This document shows positions 10,909 through 22,015 of a stretch of 64,000 bases of DNA, piece after piece. How positions within the stretch are numbered: the stretch's first letter is position 1; every line of letters begins with the position of its first letter. The notes under the pieces were generated by a model. It was not told the origin of the DNA. It did not search any database and worked only from the letters and a program-made list of their open reading frames with translations. The position numbers and the translations under genes were made by a program. The DNA is taken from the NCBI GenBank assembly GCA_002049455.2, contig KV918784.1:389020-453019 (forward strand), in the 5' to 3' direction. This stretch comes from Porphyra umbilicalis (taxonomy: Eukaryota > Rhodophyta > Bangiophyceae > Bangiales > Bangiaceae).

Positions 10909-11489
10909 AGAATCGGGCGGCAGGGGCGTGGCTCGCAAGGGGGGGGGACGTGGCGCCGCTGGCTGGGCAGGTAGGAAGCGCGTCGTGTGCCATGCGCCGC
11001 TAGAACGCTAGAAACAATGGGAGGACTGTATAGAGAGGGTCAAGAGTAGAGACGGTGGAAGGGTGCTGGGGAGGAGAATACGAGGGTAACAATATGAGGG
11101 GAGCAGGATAGCACGCCGGGGAGGGGGCAGCTCAGCGTCGGTGCGGCGTGCGCCTGCACCCGCCCCTGCCTGGAGCCCGATCAAATGCGCGCAGCGCTGC
11201 ATCCTGCAGCAGGAACGCGTCCGGCAGCTGTGCAAGTGGGGAAATGAAAGGCCGTAAAACAGGTGCGCGAAGCCGACGGCCAAGCAGGGGAGACTGCCGG
11301 TGCCCCAATAGGACGGTTCAATCAGTCGGAACGGGGGGGGTCGAAACGCCCCTGTTGGGGTCAAACAGGCCGGTTCGAGACCCCCCGAAACGACCATACT
11401 GAACCGGCCTAATGGGATCTAGTGCGGATAGTGGCCTGGCACCGCCGCGACGGCGTGCGGCGGGGGAGATTGAAAAAAACAGACATAAG
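10909..11489. other. No supportable gene
   Basis: Spacer between the 54-bp repeat and the large satellite. Around 11310-11415 there is a short region rich in imperfect inverted segments (ggttca / gaaccggcc and ggggggtcga / gaccccccga). No gene is called. Confidence 0.45.
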
Positions 11490-13060
11490 GAAAGGCTGAA
11501 GATGCAAGGAAGGGGGTGCAGGGCGACACAGGCGTCCGGTGCCTGGGAAGGGGGCGGGAAGGGGCGTCGGCGCGAGGCAGCGGCAGGCGTGACGGTGGGC
11601 ACGGCGGCCTGACGCTGCCGCCGCCGTCCTGCCCTACGGGGGATAAGTGGGACGACACACAGTAGGAGGGAGGTCGGGGAGGCGGGTAGGGACGTGCGGG
11701 GTGCAAGTCGCGGCCCGCGGAGCCGGGGGGGGGGGGGGCGGCGGCGCGGGGCAACGCCAGGTGGGGCGGTGGGCACGGCGGCCTGACGCCGCCACCGCCG
11801 ACGTGCCGAACGGGGGAACAAGGAACGAAACACAGTGAGAGGGAGGTTGAGGAGGTGGGGAGGGAGCTGCAGGGGGAAAGGGGCGGCTGGTGGCAAAGGG
11901 CGGGGGAGGGGGGGGCGGCGGCGCGGGGCAGCGCCAGGCGTGACGGCGGGCATGGCGGCCTGACGCCGCCGCCGCCGTCGTGCCGTACGGGGGTCAATGG
12001 AACGAAACATAGTAGGAGGGAGGTCGACGAGGCGAGGAGAGAGGTGTGGGGTGCAAGGCGCGGCCGGCGGAGCGGGGGGGGGGGGGGGCGGCGGCGCGGG
12101 GCAGCGCCAGGCGTGACGGCGGGCATGGCGGCCTGACGCCGCCGCCGCCGTCGTGCCGTACGGGGATAAATGGAACGAAACACTGTAGGAGGGAGGTCGA
12201 CGAGGCGAGGAGAGAGGTGTGGGGTGCAAGGCGCGGCCGGCGGAGCGGGGGGGGGGGGGGGGCGGCGGCGCGGGGCAGCGCCAGGCGTGACGGCGGGCAT
12301 GGCGGCCTGACGCCGCCGCCGCCGTCGTGCCGTACGGGGGTAAATGGAACGAAGCACTGTAGGAGGGAGGTCGACGAGGCGAGGAGAGAGGTGTGGGGTG
12401 CAAGGCGCGGCCGGCGGAGCGGGGGGGGGGGGGGGGCGGCGGCGCGGGGCAGCGCCAGGCGTGACGGCGGGCATGGCGGCCTGACGCCGCCGCCGCCGTC
12501 GTGCCGTACGGGGGTAAATGGAACGAAACACAGTAGGAGGGAGGTCGACGAGGCGAGGAGAGAGGTGTGGGGTGCAAGGCGCGGCCGGCGGAGCGGGGGG
12601 GGGGGGGGGCGGCGGCGCGGGGCAGCGCCAGGCGTGACGGCGGGCATGGCGGCCTGACGCCGCCGCCGCCGTCGTGCCGTACGGGGGTAAATGGAACGAA
12701 ACACAGTAGGAGGGAGGTCGACGAGGCGAGGAGAGAGGTGTGGGGTGCAAGGCGCGGCCGGCGGAGCGGGGGGGGGGGGGGGGCGGCGGCGCGGGGCAGC
12801 GCCAGGCGTGACGGCGGGCATGGCGGCCTGACGCCGCCGCCGCCATCGTGCCGTACAGGGGTAAATGGAAAGAAACACAGTAAAATAGAGGTCGGGGAGG
12901 CGGAGAGGGACGTGCGGGGTGCAAAGTGCGGCCCGCGAAGCGGGGCGGGGGGGGGGCGGCGGCGCGGGGCAGCGCCGGGCGTGGCGGTGGGCACGGCAGC
13001 CTGACGCCGCCGCCGCCGCCGTCGTGCCGGAGGTGGGAGCAACGAAAGAAACAAAGTACA
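11490..13060. repeat. GC-rich satellite, 173-174-bp monomers, about 9 copies
   Basis: The landmark caggcgtgac (or variant) occurs at 11584, 11758, 11935, 12108, 12282, 12456, 12629, 12803 and 12976, giving steps of 174, 177, 173, 174, 174, 173, 174 and 173. Each monomer has a run of about 12-16 G, a ggcggcggcgcggggcagcg block, a gacgccgccgccgccgtcgt block and an AT-richer ggaacgaaacacagta segment. Most differences between central monomers are in G-run length. Three long minus-strand frames (544-625 codons) run through it because the monomer is stop-free on that strand and its length rotates the frame. Not annotated as coding. Confidence 0.9.
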
Positions 13061-13507
13061 AGGGAGGTAGAGGAGGTGGGGGGGAGGCGGGGGGTGGGGT
13101 GGGCGAGCGGGGACCGCGAGGGTAACGTGGGGGCGAGCGGCAGTTGCGGACCGGGGCCGGCAGTGGCGGGTGCGGCAGTGCCGGTGGTGACCACGTCGGC
13201 GATGCGGCCGTGGTCACGGTTATGCAGACTGTCATGCAGCGCTCGTCGCATTTCACTACTCCAGCTCGTAAGTAGTCGAGGAGGCACGTGGCGCACGTGT
13301 CACCTCCAAAGACGGGCGGCCGGGGGCGGCCAGAGGCGGCGCCAGCGTTCCGTGAGGCGAGCCCTGAGCGCTCGCACAGGATCCAACTGCAAAAATTTGC
13401 AATGTGATCGGGAGCCCCAGATACTACATGGATTTCTCCCGGAATGCGCGATTTGGAGTAACGTGGTTTAGACCTTGCTGTGCAGGTGTAATATTTACGG
13501 TGCTGTG
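13061..13507. other. No supportable gene
   Basis: Satellite flank with falling repetitiveness. Nothing recognisable. Confidence 0.5.
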
Positions 13508-13568
13508 GTGGTGCGGCTGCCAGTCGCCGACGGGTTTTGGCTGCCATTTGCGAGCGTAGGCAAGGCAA
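13508..13568. repeat. Dispersed 60-bp repeat, copy 1
   Basis: Contains gccagtcgccgacgggtttt, then tggctgccatt and gtaggcaaggcaaat. A near-identical copy lies at 17732-17793. The two copies share no sequence immediately downstream: copy 1 runs directly into the 13569 repeat. Confidence 0.7.
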
Positions 13569-13835
13569 ATGTGGGTCGGTGGCGTGGGTCGGGGACACGT
13601 TTCGTGCCACGTAACGGCCGGTACCCACATTTGGAACCCATTTGTGGCTATCTGGGTCATCCGACCCACGCTAAATACAGGTCGGTGAAGACCGCCTGGC
13701 CACACACGTGGCGCTAGTTGTGCCGCCACCGCTCGTCTCAGCTCATGCTTGGCGCCCACCACGGGCGTTTGTGTCTCCAGTTTTGTGTGTATCGAGAAAG
13801 CGCATCATCTTGCATCGTACAAGCTGCCTTTGTCA
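13569..13835. repeat. Dispersed repeat, copy 1 (with 63737-64000)
   Basis: About 265 bp match 63737-64000 with scattered substitutions, beginning at gtgggtcgg in both and continuing at least to caagctgccttt, where the window ends for copy 2. Both are preceded by aat. An 11-bp perfect inverted repeat (gcgtgggtcgg near 13583 and ccgacccacgc near 13660-13670) lies inside. This looks like the end of a dispersed element of unknown class; the other end is not resolved. Confidence 0.75.
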
Positions 13836-14084
13836 CCCTGCACCAAACCCCCCCCGATGCCGTCACCCCCCCCGCACCCCACGCCCTCAACTGCCGGCGC
13901 CCCTCCATCCAAAAGTCGCACTATGCCCACTGTATCCAATCTCCATCTACCGCCGCCCTGTCATGTGGTCGGCCGGGGCGTGTCCCCAGGGGGGAAGGGG
14001 TGATGGTGCTTGGGGTGGAGGTCAGTTGGAAGGTGTTGCTCGCACAGAGGGCGCTGCTGTGCCGTTGCCGTAGATGTGGAGAGC

Positions 14085-14683
14085 TCAAATCGTGTCGACC
14101 GTTATTTCGACACTTGGCGGCGCTGAAGGTGGGTAAGGTGTGGGTACATCACACGTGGGTCGGCGACTCACATTGCACCCACAATGTATACGCACGCCCG
14201 TTGTGCCGACGCTCTCTATTGGCAGAGCCAATCCCATCATCCGCAAACGACAGCCCGCCTCATGTGACACTTCGCTTCCAATATGCACCCACGCCTCGCG
14301 ACGCATCTCCTCCTCATTGACATCCACCTTTGCACGCTTGGTCATTGCAGCTGCAGCGTCCTTCACTTTCTTGTCAGCCGCGCGCTGGTCACGAACCCGC
14401 TCATTCGCCTGCTTGCGCGCCTTCGCGGCCACCTTTGCGGCCGCTGTCTCGTCCAGCGTCAAAAAAGCGACGTATGGAACGGGAGTCAGCCCAGGGGTAC
14501 TGTTCGCGGGCCGTCTGGCCGGGAGCCGATTCCGGTCACCCTTCCGTTCGAGAACAGCGGAGTGAACGGGAGGATATCTTGTTCAGGAGAATCCGTGCCA
14601 GGCTCTGGCCGCCTCCGCTGCATCAGCAAACCAAACATGAGGTCCTTTCTTATGCTGTGCCTACAATGGGCCAATGGGCGCAC
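14085..14683 (-). pseudogene. Frameshifted relic with basic coiled-coil tail
   Basis: Two minus-strand frames abut and read as one sensible protein. The upstream frame gives PEQDILPFTPLFSNG and ends GPRTVPLG-stop near 14486; the downstream frame continues LTPVPYVAFLTLDE and then an Ala/Lys/Arg-rich helix (AKVAAKARKQANERV, DKKVKDAAAAMTKRAK) and EEEMRREAW. A single-base frame change near 14487 links them. Proline-rich turn plus a charged helical tail resembles the C-terminus of some DNA-transposon proteins, but no domain proves it. Confidence 0.35.
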
Positions 14684-15140
14684 TAGATTGCGTTAAACTG
14701 CCCATCTCCCGCTCACCAGGAGACACCTACGGCCAGATGCCGTGAGGACCAAGCAATTGTGCCTCGTTGAGAACGTAAGGCCGGCGCATTGGACGCACGG
14801 GGAGAGCTGATTCCTACATTGTACTCTGTCCGCGGACGTGTGCTGTGCGTCAGGCAACGACGCGATACAAACACGAAGTCCTCGCTGCAGGGTGCACCCC
14901 GCTGCATCTGTGGCGACAGTCGCACGTCCTACCCGCAGTGCTGAGCTGCCTCCACTGCTGTGAAACTCGACAGCGGCCGCAGGTCCGTCCCAATAACAAG
15001 GCCCCCTGGTTTGTTTGCACCAGGTGCGCTGCAATGGAAGCGACCCAGACCATCTCATAAAACAGAAGACAGTGGCATGTGCTTGAGCATGTCGCCCAGC
15101 TCCTGCGCTAAGATGCCCATGCTACACACCATAGTGACAA
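14684..15140. other. No supportable gene
   Basis: Short open frames only; no motif or repeat end was recognised. Confidence 0.45.
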
Positions 15141-15147
15141 TATAAAA
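15141..15147 (+). promoter_or_regulatory. Possible TATA box
   Basis: TATAAAA in otherwise GC-rich surroundings, about 206 bases upstream of the ATG at 15353. Consistent with a core promoter for the small ORF, but only by position and sequence. Confidence 0.3.
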
Positions 15148-15352
15148 ACTATGAGACACACAGAGACAGCCAGTCGCCCATCATTAACACACGAAAACGG
15201 GTAAGCTGCCCCTCTTTCCTGCATGTCATCTCTCCATGTTCTATCGACTCGTTCTCGACCCAAACTACACCGCGGAGAGCGCGACCTACAAACCGGGAAC
15301 CAGGTCGCGACCGGTCAAAGGATAAAACACGTTCACAAAATAGCGTGTTACC

Positions 15353-15787
15353 ATGAAGATTAGGCAGCACATCAACATCGGTGCAACGACCACATCGGGC
15401 GACGACGAGGAGCCCGTGGTCGTCGTGCCCGGCCTCAATGCAGGCCATCGGGCCGAGTGGGTGGAGGAGATGATGATCGTGAGCGACGTCTACATGGCGC
15501 AGGGAGACCGGGCGTTCAACGGGCCGCGGCTTACGGACGGCAGGGACCCGCAACTCGCTGACCCCGCACACCGGACGTCGCAGGAAGACGCGAACGCAGC
15601 TGGCGTCGTTGGTGGTGCGAGGACGGCTGCTGTCGAGGACTACGACGCCGAGGCGGCCGCCACACTGGCCGCGTGGCGTGTCATTGCCGCCCATGACGAC
15701 GAAGACGCGTCCAACGGCGCCCATGACGACGACGAGGAAGACGATGGAGCCGGCGCTGACGCTGCATATGCGGCCGCTGGTCAGTAA
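15353..15787 (+). CDS. Small acidic hypothetical protein
   Basis: ATG at 15353 in good context (gttaccATGa) opens 144 codons ending TAA at 15785-15787. The protein has a short N-terminal region (MKIRQHINIG), a middle region (GHRAEWVEEMMIVSDVYM) that could fold, and a strongly acidic C-terminus (DDEDA, DDDEEDDG). No family is recognised. The TATAAAA at 15141 and the ordinary residue mix in the first 70 residues favour a real gene over a chance frame; the opposite strand (191 codons at 15149-15724) is also open, so caution is needed. Confidence 0.4.
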   Translation: MKIRQHINIGATTTSGDDEEPVVVVPGLNAGHRAEWVEEMMIVSDVYMAQGDRAFNGPRLTDGRDPQLADPAHRTSQEDANAAGVVGGARTAAVEDYDAEAAATLAAWRVIAAHDDEDASNGAHDDDEEDDGAGADAAYAAAGQ

Positions 15788-17731
15788 CTCGATGAGGAGA
15801 TCGGTTGCTTACGATGTGCCACGCGCAACCCGCCGCCCGCTCCCGCGTGGCGGGTCGCAGTCGCGGCGCGCCCAGCGCCAGGGGACCCGTGTCTAGGAAT
15901 TGGAGGGGGTTGGGGTGGTGGGGCACCCTTTCGCGACGCTCGCCGCGGTCCGACGCGATGGCGGCCAACCGCGCGCGTCGGCGGTGGCCCGCACAAAGGC
16001 GCCGACGGCGCCGCCGCCAACGGCGGGGCGGGAGGGGCGCGTCGGACGACCGGCCGGGCGGTCTGTCGACGGTGCCGCGGCCGCCGCGCTGAGCGGCGGC
16101 GTACCTTGCTCTTTGGATCCCTGCGGATCTTTTTTTTTGTGTTTTTTTGCCAGGGGCGGTGGACGCCTCGCCAAGGGAGAGGCGTGGCTCCTGATCTCAG
16201 TGGCATACAGCCGGCCATGTCGGCTCCGCCAAGCGCCGACGGTTTGGCGACACTGGCAGGGGAGACGCCCATGTCGCGGGGGCGGCCTGGCGGGCCGCGG
16301 AAGGGGGGGCGCCCCCAGAACGGCGCCGTTCCCGGACCACCCGCACGGAGTCGCAGGTGGCGCACCCGTCGCGCTTGAAAACGCCAGCACGATCACGAAC
16401 TGACAGGTGTCTCCCCGTACCTGGGGGGGAAACGCAACGCGGGCAGGGGTCTCGGTCTCGTCCCGCATGCCCCTACGGATTCGTTTGCCGCGTTGGCGGT
16501 GGCGCTCGGGCGTGGGCGCGTTGCCCGCACCGGACGACGGTCGACCGCAGTGAGAGGCACGACTGCTAGGAACGACTTGATCAGGCCATAACTGCGGAAT
16601 AATATCATGAGAAAAAACAAGTTGATCCCCCAGGGCTGGGACTGGCCCCCAAGTGTCTAGCTTTCGTACTGAACATTATCCGTCCAGCACAAGCTTTTCC
16701 CAACTGGTGCACCAAGAGGCGTTTTCCTCATCCCCTGTGAAAAAAAAAAGAACCGCCCCGGGAGAGTCCCACCAGCAAGCTCATGCTCTCTGCTTGCTCT
16801 GAAGGGTCTCAATTCGTTGGCTGAAAAATGCCCGCAAAAAGGGGCCTGTACCAGTACTTCCCAGTAACAAAATTCCCATGAGTGGCCCTGGATCGCCCAT
16901 TTAGATCAGAAAAATGCTTATGGTGAATCAGAGTATTGCTAACCTCCAAAAAATGGCGGTTGCAGAGAGAAGGCAGGCAGAGCCGACGACACAGCATAGA
17001 AATGAAGTCGGATTGGCTCTTCGACAAGCCACGATCGTACTATTGGCTGAGAGTTGCCGCCAGTAATCTTGCAAGCCAATCAACGTGTCTTGCAGGGGTC
17101 ACGCAGAGCCATTGCAACCCACAATGAGAATTCCTGAGATTTTTGGGCCGCTTGCTTGGGCCTGAAGAGGGCACGGAGAGGGTTCTGGGCGAGACCAGTG
17201 ACTTGTCATGAGATCAACAAACTTCTCCAGATTTCTTGAGATCCTGATGTGTGTTTCCAGCGCCCAGAGCTGCATGATGAGACTGTGTAAGGAACTCACA
17301 TGATTCCTAGCGTTTCGATTGGTCCACGTACGCTGTAGAATGATTGCAACCACTCTGCAACGGCCATATTTTGGAGGTCAGCAATGTTTGACTCATTGGC
17401 GTTTTCAGATGCGCGTCTGGTCCGATCGCCTCCCCAACTCTTGTGGTCGTGCACACGATTCACGTGAGACCGCGCCATGTCAAAGGTTGTGCCCCTGCCA
17501 TCCATGCGCTGACAGCGGTAATTTGGCACACGGCTCTGCTTCCTCGTGCCCCCCTCTCCAACGTATCCCTGCCCGGCTCAATCTCGTGCACTGGCAGGCA
17601 ACTAGTCGCGCTTCGCAGCAGACACACCCCCACCGCACAAGTGGCTACATCTGTTGCTGGCCCCCGACGCATGCCACTTTACTCGCCGCCCCCCGCCAAA
17701 GCACACGAGAAGATACGGGGGGCACGCGCAG
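15788..17731. other. No supportable gene
   Basis: 15800-16560 is GC-rich with overlapping open frames. 16560-17530 is AT-richer and stop-dense, with poly-A (16741) and poly-T (16132) runs. No motif, TIR pair or LTR was identified. Confidence 0.5.
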
Positions 17732-17793
17732 TGGTGCGGGTGCCAGTCGCCGACGGGTTTTGGCTGCCATTAGCGATCGTAGGCAAGGCAAAT
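17732..17793. repeat. Dispersed 60-bp repeat, copy 2
   Basis: Matches 13508-13568 with a few substitutions (gccagtcgccgacgggtttt, tggctgccatt, gtaggcaaggcaaat). Confidence 0.7.
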
Positions 17794-17944
17794 AGAGACC
17801 TTTCGCCGTACGTTGTTTCGTTAGTTCTTCGGGAGGCTCTGACGGAAGCATATTTACAGTGCTGCCAAAACACCCTTCCGACGTCGTTAGCCCAGAACAC
17901 CTTTCGCCGGAAGCTGTTTCGGATGGCCGTCTGTCTGACATGTT

Positions 17945-17975
17945 TATGGTGGTTTTCTGAAAAATGGCCAGCCTG
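17945..17975. repeat. 31-bp segment, inverted copy at 22869-22899
   Basis: This 31-bp segment matches the reverse complement of 22869-22899 exactly. Similarity continues with substitutions through ggtttgcccaaa, so about 60 bp are shared in opposite orientation. Probably ends of one dispersed family. Confidence 0.65.
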
Positions 17976-18342
17976 GGTGGGTGATGGTTTGCCCAAACTA
18001 TATGTGGACCACTCGATCACGAGATAGCTCTCGGCCAATGAGGCGCATACACTCCGTTCTCCAAGTGCCCCGACAGGCACTGGACCCGGGACAGCAGGCT
18101 ATCGCTCGGAAACGGCCTTTGAAGAACACAAAGTCACACGTCCCACGAAACGTGCGGTTATTCTTGCACGCACGTGAGACTTGACCCAGAAGATATCCTC
18201 GCGAAGCGAGCGATCGTCCTGGGCGGAATTCCTAATGTCTCTTGGGGCATGATCACGGTCAAAAAAGATGTACCGGCCCCGATTCAGATTGTCCTCACGA
18301 CGCCGGCCGCTGCTGGCCACAGGATGCGGGAGCCGTCGCCAA

Positions 18343-20164
18343 CACAGCACGTTGTCAAATTGGGTCACGGAGAACTTAAAATATATGCGAACCGTGAGAG
18401 GTCGTGAGTGAAATGTTTTTCCATGCAGCAAACCTCGTGACACCATCCTCGCAAATGTCGCTGTGTCGATCTCTAAAAGGCTCTGTCTGAGAAGGCTTTC
18501 TGACACCCCCAGAGACCTTCTTACCCCACCCACCTGGTCACCCCTACCCATGTGCGTACTCGTCTACTCCCAATAGCTGCGGGCACCGCCCAACCACGGA
18601 CACTTGTGCTTGCCTCCTTTCCTGTCCTCTCCCACTCCTTTCTCCTGCTGGCAGGGGGGGGGGGGCGAGGGGGGCTGCACATACATGCCGAGGGGGTCGG
18701 GGAGGATGGGGGCGCAAACGGTGTCGCTAGAGTGGGACGGCTGCTGGCATTGCCGTGCAGAGCTCTGGCAGGGTCATGGGGCAGGTCCTCCTTGCGCGAT
18801 CAAACGGCACCCTTCACACCCAGTTCAAGGCAGACTTGGCGTACACAGTATGCATTCTTGCGGGCACATGGAGACCTCTGCTCGGACGCCTCACCGTCGT
18901 AGCTTGTGTCAGCCAGACTTTGTTCAGTACCTGTTGGCATGATAGTCTGCTACCAATGGGGACCCAGGATGCGCCCCCGGTCAACCGGGCAGCCAACCAG
19001 CGGGCTGGAAAACGTCAAGCCTTGTGCTTGGGGATAGCGGGGCGATTAATAATAATTCGAAGTGCTGGGCGGCGCCAATGCGCGCCCTCGGCATGTGTGC
19101 AGGTGACTGCCATGCTGCCCCCAGCCCCGCTCCTGGCTGCCGCCCAAGTGCACAAGTGCTGCCAACATCCCCGCTCGCTCTCCTGGCCGACCGCTCGGCC
19201 CACCCTCCTGGCGGACCGCCCCGCCCACCCTCTGGTCGACCGCCCCACCCACCCTCCTGGCCGGAAGCCCCGGCCACCCTCTGTTCGATCGCCCCGCCCA
19301 CCCTCCTGCCGACCGCCCTCGTTCCTGTCGTATTCTTATCTGCATCCCCTCCATCCCACGCATTCTCTCCAGCTCGCACGGGGGCGGGGGGGAGTCACTC
19401 TACGACGGGCCGGACGACGTTTGCAGTCGCTGGACTAGTGGTGGTGGCGATTGGGTGGGGATCCACACTGGCGCAGTGTGGATAGTGTGACGCGCGCGGT
19501 GGGTGGGTGGTGGATGGGTTGGATGAACTGACCACGTACTTCTTTTTCGTGTTCGCTCGCCCGTCCCCCATGTATCCTTACCATGCATATGTGCGATGGC
19601 TTCCTCTTTCTTGGCTTCTGTTTCTTTGCAAACCAATGGGTGTTGCTGACATCGAAGTCGAGTAACTTGTGTCATACGCACATGCATGCGTGGTGTCCGC
19701 GAGTCGCTGACATGGTGAGCTTGCTGTTGTCCGGTGGCCTGTAGCTCTGTCAGAGTTTGCGGCTGTGTGCAGTTAGCTACATGTCTGCGTGACTCTGTAG
19801 CACACCGTGGCTTTCTTATCGATTTCGTGTCTGCTCTGCCACCCGTGCCCGCGCCGAGCAACAATAAAGCGACCGTGTCTTTCAATGCATATTTGGCATG
19901 TATCCTCAATGCTGGCCGGTGTCACATCCTTTCCTCCGTCAGGGTCTTGCTCCACTTCTTCCCCGAGACCTCCGAGGGATCATTGCGGCGAGTCTCGCAA
20001 CATATGTCTCGAAGGATGTGAACTTCTCCTTAAAGATTGGGCAAAGAGGAGTTATGTACTCATTTTCGATCTCTCTCTGAACGCAAAGGGGTCGAGCAGC
20101 AATACGGTTCGGCCTTGTTGCAGATACCTTGGAACCTGACACGAGATTTCATCAACGCGCTGTG
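18343..20164 (+). mobile_element. 1,822-bp CACAG-terminus DNA transposon, copy 1
   Basis: This segment is repeated in inverse orientation at 51950-53771, with exactly the same length (1,822 bp) and only two differences detected. Identity stops abruptly at both ends. The ends are inverted: 5' CACAGCACGTTG and, on the other strand, CACAGCGCGTTG (11 of 12). The bases just outside are AA on both sides here and GG on both sides at copy 2, consistent with a 2-bp target duplication. CAC-initial termini with 2-3-bp duplications are known from the CACTA/EnSpm (CMC) group. No transposase domain is visible inside, so it is probably non-autonomous. Internal open frames (for example 227 codons at 18755-19438) are identical in both copies but have no recognisable domain. 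Confidence 0.8.
19186..19318. repeat. About 25-bp minisatellite inside the 1.8-kb element
   Basis: Five or so units of the type gaccgccccgcccaccctcc-tgg with 24-25-bp spacing. The same array is present in inverted copy 2 (about 52796-52928). Confidence 0.7.
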
Positions 20165-21089
20165 AACGAACAATCATGGCATTTTGAGGCAAACAGGGGG
20201 GGGGTGCAGCGGAGGTGCGGAACGAGAGCGCATCGTCGTCGTCGCGGCACCCCCCTCCATTGCAGTCCCCCACCAGCCCCTACCACGGCTCCCCAGCGCT
20301 ACACCCATCGTAGTCAATGGCATGTACGGTAACGGACCCCTTTTGCTGCCATCACCCACACGTGTCTCCGCTGGAGCCGCAGACCCGACCGTTCTGTGGG
20401 TTCCTTGTCATTTCTGTCGTCTCCTCTGCCATGTAGCCTGTCGCAGCCCCTTTCTTCGCTCGTACGGCTTTCGTGTCATTTCAGGGTTTTGAAGCTGCCC
20501 CGCGTGCTCCCCTCCTGTGCAACTCCTCTCTTGCCGTGCTCTGTTGGAATAAAACGAGTGTTCTTCTCTCTCTGGCCCACTTCTCCATTGGGGAGCGTCA
20601 GGGACGCCCCCCGCCCCCCCCCCCACTCTCGGGCCCGTCCGGCCGCAGGCCGCGTCCCCGGCGCCGTCACTATCAGCTGGCGACGGCGTCTGTGGCGGCG
20701 CCGCGCCGCCCGCAGGAGGCGACAAGGACGGTGAGCGGCTGCCGCCCGCGGGCGCCGGCACCGTCGCCGCTGACGACGCGCCGTCGCACAAAGACGGTTG
20801 CCCAGACCACGACCAATCGCCGCCGCCCGCGGACAGCGCCGCCACGCCCGCCTACTCGCCGCCACCCGCACGGCGAGGCCGCCGCTTTGCTGCCGCTCAC
20901 GGCCTCCCCCGCGCGCCTCCACGCTCCTCAGAGCCTCTATTCACCGAGTGACGAGCTGTTTATTTTCTTGTGGCTGCCTATCTCCCCCGTCGCCCACCGC
21001 TTGTTCCCACCAGCCCACCACACCGGCCCCTCCATGGCCGTACACTCTCTTGCCTCCGTCAAAAAATAAGAGCCCACCTCCACGCCCAC
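20165..21089. other. GC-rich stretch, no supportable gene
   Basis: Overlapping open frames in both directions (for example 145-198 codons) of Arg/Pro/Ala-rich composition. No ATG-initiated frame with a recognisable domain. Confidence 0.45.
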
Positions 21090-21880
21090 CTCTATGCCCG
21101 TCTGCCTCAACCCTCCGGCGCGCGGAACGGCCGCGGGCGGGATGCATATGGGCCGGATGGCGGTGGGCGGAACGGCGGTAGGTGGGGCGGCGGTGGGTGG
21201 GACGGCGGTGGGGGGGACGGCGGTTGGCGCGGCGGCGGCGGGCGGGGTGGTGGTGGGAGGAGAGATGGCGGGCGAGGCAGCAGTGGGCAGAGTGATCATG
21301 GGCGGGGCGGTGGTGGGAGGGACGGAGGTGGTTGGGGCCGAGGTGCGCGGCGTCGTAGGCGGGGCGGTTGTGGGCGAGGAGATCGTGGGCGGCGTGGTCG
21401 TGAGCGAGATGGTCGCGAAAAGGGCGGTGTCGAGCGAGGTGGTGGCGGATGGTGCGGTGGCGGCGGGTAGGGTGGCGCTTGAAGCGGTGGCGGCCGGAGC
21501 GGTGGCGGATGGAACGGTGGCGGCCGGAGAGGCGGCCGGCGTGGCGGCGGTCGACGTGGCGGCGGCCGGCGTGGCGGCGGTCGACGTGGCGGCGGCCGGC
21601 GTGGCGGCGGTCGACGTGGCGGCGGCCAGCGTGGCGGCGATCGACGTGGCGGTGGCCGGCGGGGGGAACAACGATGTGGTGGTGGCCGGTGGAGGGGACG
21701 ACGGCGCGGGGCACGAAGGTGGGGGGACAACAGCGTGCCGGCGGCCAGCGTGCCGGCGGCCAGCGTGCCGGCGGCCGGCATGGCCGCGGCCGGCATGGCC
21801 GCGGCCGGCATGGCAATAGCTGGCGTGGCGGTGGCCGGCGTGACGGTTGACGGCAGGGGGGAGGACGGAGTTCCGGCGGC
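21090..21880. repeat. Low-complexity GGCGG-type stretch with pentapeptide-like repeats
   Basis: Plus-strand motif ggcggtgggtggg(a/g)c recurs irregularly; the plus frame from ATG 21094 reads as AVGGT-like 5-residue repeats, while the minus strand reads as a Thr/Pro/Ala-rich, mucin-like sequence starting at a GTG. Both strands are open. I cannot decide whether either is translated. Confidence 0.5.
21541..21660. repeat. 30-bp tandem repeat, 4 copies
   Basis: Units begin at 21541, 21571, 21601 and 21631 (gtggcggcggtcgacgtggc plus ggcggccggc). The first two are identical; the last has substitutions. In one frame each unit encodes GVAAVDVAAA. Confidence 0.9.
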
Positions 21881-21883
21881 CGG

Positions 21884-22015
21884 CGGGGGGACGACGGCGG
21901 GGGGGACGACGGTGAGGGTGACGACGGTGGGGGTGACGACGGTGAGGGTGACGACGGTGGGGGGGACGACGGTGGGGGGGACGACGGTGGGGGGGACGAC
22001 GGTGGGGGGGACGAT
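21884..22015. repeat. 15-bp tandem repeat, about 9 copies
   Basis: Units ggg(g/t)gacgacggtg(a/g) repeat nine times with alternating variants, keeping a 15-bp period. Confidence 0.85.

Noticed and set aside
9404-10993. 529-codon minus-strand frame
   Set aside because: Composed of G-rich repeat, the 54-bp repeat and antisense of the hydrolase fragment.
11318-13628. Three minus-strand frames of 544-625 codons
   Set aside because: They are three phase readings of one 173-174-bp satellite monomer; no non-repeat domain.
15149-15724. 191-codon minus-strand frame
   Set aside because: Antisense to the ATG-started acidic ORF at 15353, with no domain of its own.
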